Positions 55,325 to 64,000 of a stretch of 64,000 nucleotides of DNA are shown in pieces; position 1 is the first letter of the stretch; each line of letters starts with the position of its first letter. This DNA is from Parelaphostrongylus tenuis (taxonomy: Eukaryota; Nematoda; Chromadorea; Rhabditida; Metastrongylidae), in the NCBI GenBank assembly GCA_019055375.1, contig JAHQIW010006010.1, positions 1 through 64,000 of the forward strand, in the 5' to 3' direction. A model generated the notes under the pieces. It was not told the DNA's origin, ran no database searches, and saw only the letters and a program-made list of their open reading frames with translations. A program made the translations under genes and the position numbers.

Positions 55325-58300
55325 ATGTTTGGTTCAAGCTCCTCTTTTGGAGCGAAACCTTCAATTTTCGGTAGCACACCAACGAGCACTACATCGGCCA
55401 CATCAAATGTCGAAGACATTGCTGTAAGGAATTCTTTGAACCGAACCAAAAGTCAGAACTCAGTTGGCTTGGAGATTTTTAGGTTGATGGTTCACCGGAT
55501 GATACTGTACAGGTTTTGCGCTTCAGTCCCAATACGAACGAGAAACCGTTGTTGGCAGCCGGAAGTTGGGATGGAGTGAGTACGATGAGCTTTCACATAT
55601 CAGCGAATACTCATTTTTCGATAGTGGTTCTTTCTGCTAATTCTAATTGAAGAAGTGCCTGCTAATACTTGCATTTCGAAACATTGATTTCCTTTTCAAC
55701 ATGTCCGGATTATATCTAAAACCTAATTTTCTACAAACCATTGTCTCTGACTAGCGGTTTAGATGCATGTACAAGAAAATACTGATTGACAAGAATACTT
55801 CAAAGATTTCAGAAAGTAAAACTATAAGTTATAGCTTCCAAGTCTTCCAAGCGATGTAATCGAGCTCTTTTTAACTGTAAACATTAGGAAATATTTGCGG
55901 TTAATGAATTTTTGAGTTGAATACTTCTGAAGAAAATGTCATGCCCCGTCAGTGCCTTTTTCTGAGGAGTATGCATGAAACATCTAAAGTTGAAAAACTC
56001 TGCAGAGAAGCGATAACAGAAGACTTGAGGACAGAAGAGCAGAAATTATGTACAAGCTGCAGAAACTGCGAAGAGCATCCGCAAGCTCACCAAAGCTTCG
56101 CCAATAACAAACTAAGATAATGCGTCCGATGCTCTGACGAGCAATTACTTGGATACTTGTGCGGACATCAGCACATTTTCTTCTCGTTTCTTTTTGCGAT
56201 AGTCGTTCACGAACGATTACAGCTTCTAGAAATCATCGAAGAAAACCATATATGATTACTACACAAATCTTTCCAACTTTCACGTACTTGCACAGTCATA
56301 TGAAATAAGTATGTACGTCACATCCATAATAGACACGTCGAGCGCTTCATACTTCTTTCATTGTTTGCGGCGGAATGACCAAGCCTTAACTATCAATAGA
56401 TTTTCATGTTTTTGAGCAGTAATCTATCCTCCGTTATTTGTATTTAAGTTAAACATTGATCAATATTCTGTATTTATTAATGAATTGACTCTAGTCTTTT
56501 TTCCCAGATTACTTACAAAATGAATTTTATGTGCAAACAGCCAGCTGTCACATCTGTAAAAATGAGTTGTGATTCTTAAGTTTCACAAATTTTGAAAATA
56601 AAAGTGTTTCTGATTTTCAGATAGAGTTAACATGAAGCATTTACTATTTGTTCAGATTGTACGGGTTTGGATGGTAAATGATAGTGGGCAGTGTGAAGGC
56701 AAAGCACAACAGAATATCCCAGCGCCAATTCTTGATCTTTCATGGACAGACGTAAGCTTCAATTATCCGCATTTCTTATACGTTTACACTAGTTTTGTGA
56801 GCTATTTGGTTCTATAGATGTTGATCTCCGTTTCAGTTCAGCTGTATATATGACACCATCGTACAGATGTGTCATTACCTCAATAGTTGAGCAAAAACGT
56901 AGAACAGTACGTATCCTATTTTCAGGATGGAACGAAAATTTTTCATATCAACAGGTGACAAAGAAGTTCGATTATGGGATCTCGCTTCCAATCAAGTTGC
57001 GGTAGTGGGAACGCATGATGCACCTGTGAAAACTTGCCATTGGATAAAAGGTTCTTTATTATGTGCCTTGTCAATAAACCCTTCATAAACTTCATTTTCG
57101 GCCGGGGAGCGGTTCGGACCCTTAAAGTGGGGCGCGCTCCAGTTACAGTGCGGTAGTTTTTAATGAAACTCATATTTATCCCACTAAACGAGGTTTGATC
57201 GTCAGTAAATGGCTGAATATGATAGAAGAGATTTCAATAAGGCTACTTTTGATGAAGTCAAGAGTAAATTGCAGACTGCAATGCAGTGTCCTTTAAACGA
57301 TCATTTAGAGCAACTTTTTACCATAAGTGTACTTTAGGAGTTGAGACTTCTGTAGAGTATATACCTAAGAGAATTGAGTGACGGACTACATCTGAGGTTG
57401 CATTTTTTGCTCACCACTCAGTTCCCTTAGGAATATACGAAACATCATAACACTGCGAAAAATGCAGTAAAAATACTGGAAACTTCCATAGATTTTTAGA
57501 AAAGGCTTTGTTCTCTTGTCTTACAAGTAGTGCCTCTTTGTATATTCACTCATACTTAACTATAACATTATTCATCGCTGTAACCTGGAAACAACCCCAA
57601 TGCTTCTCTAAAGCCCCGAATTTTGAAGGGGAAAATCTGATGCTTATGAAGAAGTCAAATTTCGAACCGTTATTGAACGTTTCTATCTTATTTTAATTTA
57701 ATTGTTCTAATTGAATCAAATTTAGCTTTTGTTTTCTGTGTCGGCAACAGTTCGCTTCTAATTATTACCACAAATGGAATAAATGGTGAAATAATCGATT
57801 ACAATATCATTTTGTGTTTGTGAAATAAAAAAAGCGCTCAAATATTAAAATTTCAATGTACTCTCATTCGGTATAATATACAGAAATCATCAGTCTGAAT
57901 TGAGAAAATAAGGAACGGGTACTGAGTTATAACTTCTATATAAATATGCACATACCTATATTTATTAATTTACATAATATGTTATATAAATATTTTGAGT
58001 AAAGCGTTTATAATATCATCTGTAATTTCAAAAACGGTCAACTACACGAGCTTACTGGTATCATCTTTTCGTTAGTAGCACAAAATATCTCTTTTCTGTG
58101 AGGCAAGTTTGGTGTGTAACTCCATTTCTCTAGCTCTCTAATGAGTACTACTAGTTTAGTGAAAAGTTCTTTCCTGAGAAAAAAGCCAAGGAGTCACGAG
58201 CACAGTCCACAGATATCTTATCCCAAAGCAAAAAATCGAACAAACGAAAGTTTATTTTTTTAACCGATAAAGTTTCTTAAGGATCAAATTTTTCTATCCA

Positions 58301-61300
58301 TATAAATCCTAAGACCGCCTGTCAATTAACCTCGGCATGCTTCGATAAGTCCTAATCTTCTTCTTTGAGCCAAACACGAGGTGTTACGTTAATCTTTATT
58401 CAACAGTTGAAATTTCGGCAGTTCGCCTTCTTCAGAGCCTGGAAAGGTCAAGTTTTTTGCTACCCAATCAGTCAAACACCTCTATTACTCCTTTAGAAAA
58501 AATTACCAGACGTAGATTTCAATCGCATTAAGCACAAAATCAACTTTAAGCATACTCATCGCTTTTTGTGTGTGGTCCACTGAATTATTCAAGTGGAGAT
58601 CACCGGAAGGTGATCACATGGGCTTGCAAGCCACACGTGAGGTTCTGATACAACACCAAAAAGCTGCAAACATGTATGGCTTGTCGATTCAGCAGTTGGG
58701 CTGACAATGGGGGCAGCGACTGACACCTAGCCTGGCGATTGCCTTTATGTCCAAAGTGGAAGCTCCAGCGATGGATCTCCAGCCATTACTCTACTGTCGG
58801 TATATGAATGATTGTTTGATTATGTGTTCCACTCAAGTGGAATGGGATAATTGTTTTAGGTTGTGGAATGAGCAGTCAGAGTGTATAAGATTCACCATGA
58901 GATACCAAAAGATCACTGGCTTCCTTTGTTAAACGTGCAAATAAACTTGATCGAGAACGGCTACATAACAAAGTGGTATCGGAAGCCAAGTAATAAGAAT
59001 ATCCTGGTTCACTATCTCTCCTCACATCCCTCACATACGAAAAAGGCGTTAGTAAAAAAACATGTTTCGAACAGCCGCCAATGTATGTACTGGGGAGGAG
59101 CAGAGAGTAGATTCCGTGAAACTGGCTCGCGAAATAGCCACTCTCAATGAATACGATTTTGCAACCCCTCGGCTTGGGTTTAGAGGAAACAACACGCCTC
59201 CGAACGAAAATGCGATGACAGGAAAAATTCTGTCTATCCTCCCGTTCTTTTTAAATGAGATAAGTACAGCTGTAGAACGATGTTTGAAGAGAGTAGGTTT
59301 AGAGAAATCGGTAGCTATCATTGAAATATCACCGAAAAACTCTAAGGCGCCAATCAGTTCGTAAGCGCTTATATGATCGTCTCTGTATGATGAAAGATTG
59401 TAAAATATGTCCTAACGGCAGAGACGGTGGTTGCTTGAGCGTAGGCACAGTCTACCTATTCTCTTGCAAAGCGTGCCAGCGATAAATATATTGGCAAAAA
59501 CGGTTAGGCCGCTCTATAACAGCATAGAAGAACACTTAGCTGACAAGCATACAATAGACGAAACACCCCACTAGGTATACATAGAGCACAGAAACACGAC
59601 GGGATAGATTTTGAAATTGAAGTCACCATTATTGCGCAGGAACATAAAAATTAGCGTGAAAGATTCTGGAAGCGTTATGGACTAACACGGCCGAAACCAA
59701 CTATAAACCGCAGAGAGGAATGCCTCGTGAGCACCCGTGGTATGAGTCAGTTTATAAGAGTGTTGTTTTGATGGGTAGGGCGCATTGAGAGCTGATGTGA
59801 TGGTCTCTCGGTGATTTTTACTTGAATCATTCAGTGGAACACATACGAAAAGCGGACGAGTATGTTTAAAGTTGATTTTATGCTCAATGCGATTGAAATT
59901 ATTCACAAATTCACAAATTATTGAGATCAAAGCCTGTCAAGGTGTCAGTTGACTACAAAGTTATGGACAAAGTAAAGAAAAAATTTTTATCAATAGCTTA
60001 GAATATGTTTTTTTTTCGCAAAAATGTGGTTTTCCCCTTGAAAAACTATAAATGTTCAATCTTGGAATACTCATTACTTATATCGTTATCACAGACCCTT
60101 ATTTTTGCTTTTTATTTGTTTTGTTCTCCAAATATTTCGTTTTAGGAAATAATTACTCCTGTTTGATGACGGGATCATGGGACAAAACGTTGAGGTTTTG
60201 GGATATGCGACAACTTCCTACACAGTCATCATTAGCAAATTTAACGGTATGTTTTCACTCGTATCAATAGGTTCGTATAGGACACTTCTCATAGGTCGTA
60301 TCAATAGGTTCGTATAGGACACTTCTCATAGGTCCATTCGGATACTAGAATGGAAATGTCAAGTTCGGGAAGTCAACTTAAGAGATTGTTCAAAGTTGGT
60401 TTTGGAGGAAAAGGTCCAAAAAGAAGAAACTATCATTAGCATATGACCCGAATTCACATACCGTGCATGCCTCCGCACTTTTTTTCGTTCAGTTTGTTGT
60501 CGTGTAGACCTTATCCACACGGGTGTTTTTTTTTTTTTTTGAGGGTTTGCTCACATTTTGAGGCACTAGTTTTCCTTATATGTTATTGCAGACCGAGTTG
60601 TCTATTATAAAATTTTAGAATTTTCCTATCGAAACCTTCCCATGTTTTTACCTTCAGCAGTAGTTGAGGTTTATAGATCGCAAAAAGCTTTTCTGAACTT
60701 GTCTTCTTACAATTTATTGATGTACACTAGTCGAGACACATAGTTTCTCAAACGACGTGGAACCAGCCGCCGAGGGCATTGTAACTCTCTAACTTGATCT
60801 TGCTTTTTTGAAATTTTCTCAAAAATTATTTTTCGAAAATAACTTTTTGAGTGTGTTTTTATTCCACATATTTATTATACTGTTAGAATCGATAGGCAGC
60901 TGAAAAGGAAAAATCATGGACGTTTTTAACATTTGATGCATTATTCTGGAATTAGGCTACTTGCGTTCATAGATAGAAATATCTTTTGAGCAGCTGTATA
61001 CTCTCTAATCTCATTGTCGTATGAATAATTATTGTGGGAGCTTTGTACTCGCCCTCCTCCTCCTCCTCTTCCTTTTCCTCCTCCTCTTTCTCCTTGTATC
61101 AGAGCTACCGTGTGATCCGTGCTCTCTTAGGCGCACCATTTTATTCGTACGGGAGCCGTAGTTTGTAGCTTTTTTCGTGAAAGAGTATCTACAGACCTGT
61201 CTGCAGAACTCTGATCTCCGTGATTTGCGTTGGGCTTGTTTTTGGTAGGCGAACCAGAGTCTATGACCTCCATACTGATCCACTGGTAACGAACAGGAGT

Positions 61301-62311
61301 GATACCTATTTGAGTATAACAGTTAGATAACTGTACTCAAATAAAGTTGCATCCCGAACACTGCTATTTGTTTCTTTCTCTTGGAATTGTCATACATTTT
61401 GGTCGATTGAGTTTCAAAATTTCGAGATTCTAGCGGCTAATTGTCCGTCAGATAGGCGGACACATGCTGAATATTTAAGTCCAGTTCCGTAGCGAGAGGA
61501 ATCAAGGAATCAAAAAGAAATAAATGATCTAAGAGAGCAAACGACATATATTAACTTTGCTATTGATTACGTATTTTCGCGCTATGATAGTAGTTTCGAA
61601 CTGTTCGTGAGGTAGCGTTTGTAATGGTTTTTTTTTGTCTCCACTTATCTTAATTAAATATCTTTGCATTTTAGCAGTCACTACGACTTTATTGTTCACT
61701 TCACACTTTTGGAATCATTTCATTTAAAAAATTTTGGGGATAGGCGTCATACTTTACTGGAATCAGCTTAGTTTTACGGTGTCCGTTAAGTGTTATTGAC
61801 TAATTTCATAAAATATCCATGACATACTTTGTTATTGTTGATTTATTGCTACCGCTTATATCACTCATTTAATTCTTTCACACCTCTTAATGGCATATTG
61901 TCAGCTTCCCGAGCGAGTGTACTGCGCTGACGTATTATACCCAATGGCAGCAGTGGGTTTAGCAAATCGTCATATAAAAGTGTACAACTTAGAAAATGGT
62001 CCCCAAGAAGTAAAGGATATTGAGAGCCAGCTTAAATTCCAAGTAGGTTTAGTGATTTTAACATCTTTATTTAGCTCTCTTTCATTTCCAATTCTAATAG
62101 TGAGAATGGACTCAAAACTTTATATCTTGACTCGAATTTTGACAGTCGGTCCGGCCATTATTATGTGTTATTGATTTTTTATTTCAAATTTTATTTTGCA
62201 ACTTTATTATTATTTAGAATAGCTTGTTATACTTGCAGCACAGATGTGTTTCGATTTTCAAGGATAAGACGAATTCAATGCCTTGTGGTTTTGCTGTAGG
62301 TTCAATAGAAG
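55325..62311 (+). CDS. npp-17: RAE1/Gle2 homologue (nucleoporin NPP-17), 3' end outside the window
   Basis: WD40 mRNA-export factor that binds the Nup98 GLEBS motif at the nuclear pore. Exons: 55325-55423, 55483-55575, 56656-56751, 56926-57050, 60146-60246, 61905-62042, 62239-62311; about 240 residues of an expected 370. Seen: Gly/Ser/Phe-rich start [104 protein letters not shown]. The last visible exon ends in phase 1 before GTGAGC; the final WD repeats must lie beyond 64000. Exon 4 has one base too many in a T run (56939-56943). Intron 4 (3.1 kb) contains a Penelope-like element; intron 7 holds a mariner. Confidence 0.96.
57355..57450. repeat. Short palindrome of the tRNA-like family (collapsed copy)
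   Basis: ATACCTAAGAGAATTGAGTG and CACTCAGTTCCCTTAGGAAT are the inverted outer ends seen in copy D; the T-arm cores are lost. Lies in npp-17 intron 4. Confidence 0.6.
58397..58438 (-). ncRNA. Hammerhead-like motif, CTGAAGA type
   Basis: Minus strand: AGGCT, CTGAAGA (58435-58429), stem II GGCG/TGCC with AAC loop, GAAA (58416-58413), then TTTC giving a TTC triplet. Stem I pairing is poor. About 120 bases before the Penelope-like coding remnant. Confidence 0.45.
58560..59850 (+). mobile_element. Penelope-like retroelement with GIY-YIG remnant, decayed
   Basis: Reading through frameshifts: MGLQATREV and NMYGLSIQQ near 58620-58700, [19 protein letters not shown] near 58715-58775, [20 protein letters not shown] near 58795, [11 protein letters not shown], then [60 protein letters not shown]. 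Near 59447 VYLFSCKAC starts the GIY-YIG nuclease region, broken by frameshifts; [10 protein letters not shown] follows near 59600. The RT active site YxDD reads YMND, so the first catalytic Asp is lost. Lies in npp-17 intron 4 on the sense strand. Confidence 0.88.
60260..60333 (+). repeat. Perfect 37-bp tandem duplication
   Basis: Two identical 37-base copies, 60260-60296 and 60297-60333, starting with CGTATCAATAGGTTCG and ending CTCATAGGT, 13 bases after the npp-17 exon 5 donor. Confidence 0.9.
61045..61092. repeat. CCT-rich simple repeat
   Basis: CTCCTC-type repeat in npp-17 intron 5. Confidence 0.85.
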
Positions 62312-62699
62312 GTGAGCAAATGTTTTTCTCGTTTTATGCGCAATGACCCGTCATATTTTCTTCTCGTTTATCCCGGCTGGTATTCACGAAGAAAATTCTG
62401 TGAAGTTTTTGGGCGTTGTGCTGAAACAATCTTCCGAAATTACTGTCTCATGTCGTAGCTGTCTTTCCATCTGCACTTCAATTTGTGCTCTTGCAATAAT
62501 TTAAGGATAGTGGTTCCACAACGTTGTTCATTCTTATTGTGTACGCATTTGAGCCTTTAATTACTCGATATCAATATCAATGTGAAAAATTTCAGAATTA
62601 TGCTTTATAGCCGTAAACAACCATAGAAATGGAAGGTGTAGTTAGTCAATTTAGCAGTGTCAAATCAAACGCCATCGTAATCTATCGAGTTGTCTCATG

Positions 62700-63450
62700 A
62701 TTTCCTAAGCACTATCGTTTTTTTTTTCTGTGAAAAAATCGGGTTCTTGCCGAAAAGCTGTGGTATGTTGGAGTATGTTTTGGTAGCTCCAGCCAAAGAC
62801 TTAGGCGGCCGTAGCACTATCGCTCCGCATATAAACCATATAAACGAAATGAGATTCCGCAAACTAATGTCTAAATGGACACCTCATGTGTTGACCGACT
62901 ACGACGGCGTTGCCACGCGTGACTATCTTCAAAAGTCTTCTGCTGCAACCGCAAAGGCATAACTTTCTCATGTCGATCATCACTGGAGCTGAGTCCTGGG
63001 TTTACTGAGAACAACACGCACCATGCTATCCGCCTCGCGGCAAAAGCTCTCCAGCTGAATCGAAGCCAAAGGTGATTGCTTGGATAATCACGCTCCCGCT
63101 TTTTCTAGGATCAACAAGGCATGCGCTGTATTGGGAATTGTTCGGCAAGAAGCAGACAATCAATCGCCAACTTCTGCGTGGAGCAACACCGGAAGTTCGC
63201 CGCAGCAGTGTGCAAGAGATCCATCCGGAACGGCTCAGTGTCTCTTTTCGTAAGAGTAAACTTTGGCCGCAAATTGAAAAGTCAACTTGCTACATCTTGG
63301 ATGAACTGTGCTGGACCACGGTACCACATCCATCGTAAACCTTACATTGCTCCATCGATACATCATCTCTTCTGCGCCCTGAAGCAAGAATTGCGGGAGA
63401 AGAAATTCAGACTGCAACTAATTCAATGTGACCCACCGACTTCTTTGATC
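62700..63450 (+). mobile_element. mariner transposase, decayed central and C-terminal part
   Basis: Frames in sequence give MSKWTPHVLTDYD near 62870, ITGAESWV near 62970, ENNTHHAIRLAAKA near 63005, KKQTINRQLLRG near 63145 and CALKQELREKKF near 63375. These follow mariner order (KWVPHELT, TGDEKW, QTIN, SLREKKF). The first catalytic Asp of TGDEKW reads Ala and several frameshifts are present. It follows the last visible npp-17 exon. Confidence 0.82.
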
Positions 63451-63837
63451 GTCAGCCTCATTCTTTTCAAAAGGTCAGCGTCCGTCTTCACCGAGCAAAT
63501 TGTTGTATATAATTGGATATGATGGTGATTATATTGATGATTACTTGATTTCATCAAATATTCAGCAATTTAATCCATAAAAGTCTCGAAATACGAAAGA
63601 ATTTATGCGACAGCAAATTTTGGCTATTTTCTGTTCTGTACCCTAATATGATTGGCGAACCACTGTCAACCAGCTCGCATTATATGAACTATATTGTTAG
63701 TAATATTTGGCCTACAATATTCCGCTAACGTTTTGACAATTTGGTTGATAATACTGTGAAACGTTCACAATACCCTCGAGAAAGAAGAACTTCTCTTGTC
63801 AGTGTAAAGACTTCTCACACAGTGAGCGAAAAGCCTC

Positions 63838-63950
63838 CCTTAGCGCAATGGTTAGAGCTGCCCTGCAGTAAATACGTTGTCCTTACTATGATTACGCGTC
63901 GCAGGCTCTCAAGCCTCACATCCCCGGGTTCGGTAAATCACTGTCAAATT
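63838..63950 (+). repeat. tRNA-like repeat end
   Basis: CTTAGCGCAATGGTTAGAGC is a good A-box-like match, and about 85 bases later CCCGGGTTCGGTAAATC resembles a B box. The spacing and the missing acceptor stem argue against a working tRNA gene; more likely a tRNA-derived repeat. Confidence 0.5.
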
Positions 63951-64000
63951 TATCTGAAAGGCGATGGCAACACTGAGTTCATACATCGCCACACAACTCT

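Overview
The window looks like nuclear DNA of a clade V (strongylid, hookworm-like) nematode. The evidence is a set of intron-rich genes with nematode-type TTTTCAG acceptors, gene starts placed just after acceptor-like sites that could take a spliced leader, an ALG-3/4-type Argonaute, a nematode calponin-like repeat protein, TTAGGC telomere-like repeats, and dense RTE, mariner, Penelope-like and tRNA-derived elements of kinds I associate with hookworms. The species assignment is inference.

Six genes can be supported. (1) Positions 1 to about 9116, minus strand: an AGO-clade Argonaute closest to ALG-3/ALG-4, with about 20 exons visible and both ends incomplete. (2) 20115-26586, plus: a small calponin-repeat protein in five exons. 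(3) 34087-38561, plus: the ribosome-biogenesis factor RRP7 in nine exons. (4) 44189-47791, plus: a non-receptor protein tyrosine phosphatase with intact catalytic motifs in ten exons. (5) 54395-54559, plus: a 54-residue, probably tail-anchored membrane protein with its own polyadenylation signal. (6) 55325-62311 and beyond, plus: the mRNA-export nucleoporin RAE1/NPP-17, which runs off the right end. These genes do not form one pathway. They are ordinary genes spread through repeat-rich DNA.

Between and inside the genes lie decayed elements: RTE-type LINEs (7950-8405, 12440-15240, 30630-32300 minus), mariner transposase remnants (31.1, 36.1, 36.9, 50.7-52.0 and 62.7-63.4 kb), a palindromic element built from two mariner 5' ends (33.43-34.02 kb), a GIY-YIG Penelope-like element inside an npp-17 intron (58.56-59.85 kb), a long-TIR element (52.69-53.52 kb), five copies of a tRNA-derived SINE-like family, more than a dozen arms of a tRNA-like repeat often arranged as palindromes, and a compound repeat cluster at 38.9-42.6 kb.

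The most interesting signals are hammerhead-ribozyme-like motifs. Two are close to canonical (about 34585-34640 and 49692-49760), one related copy is degenerate (6019-6058), and a second sequence type (best copy 42511-42550) recurs five times. The second is a set of lesions in otherwise well conserved genes: an in-frame stop in the Argonaute PAZ domain, a +1 in a G/C run in its N domain, a missing AG acceptor in its Piwi domain, and a +1 in a T run in npp-17. These are either assembly or homopolymer errors or real inactivation, and reads would tell. No CRISPR, rRNA or convincing intact tRNA gene was seen.
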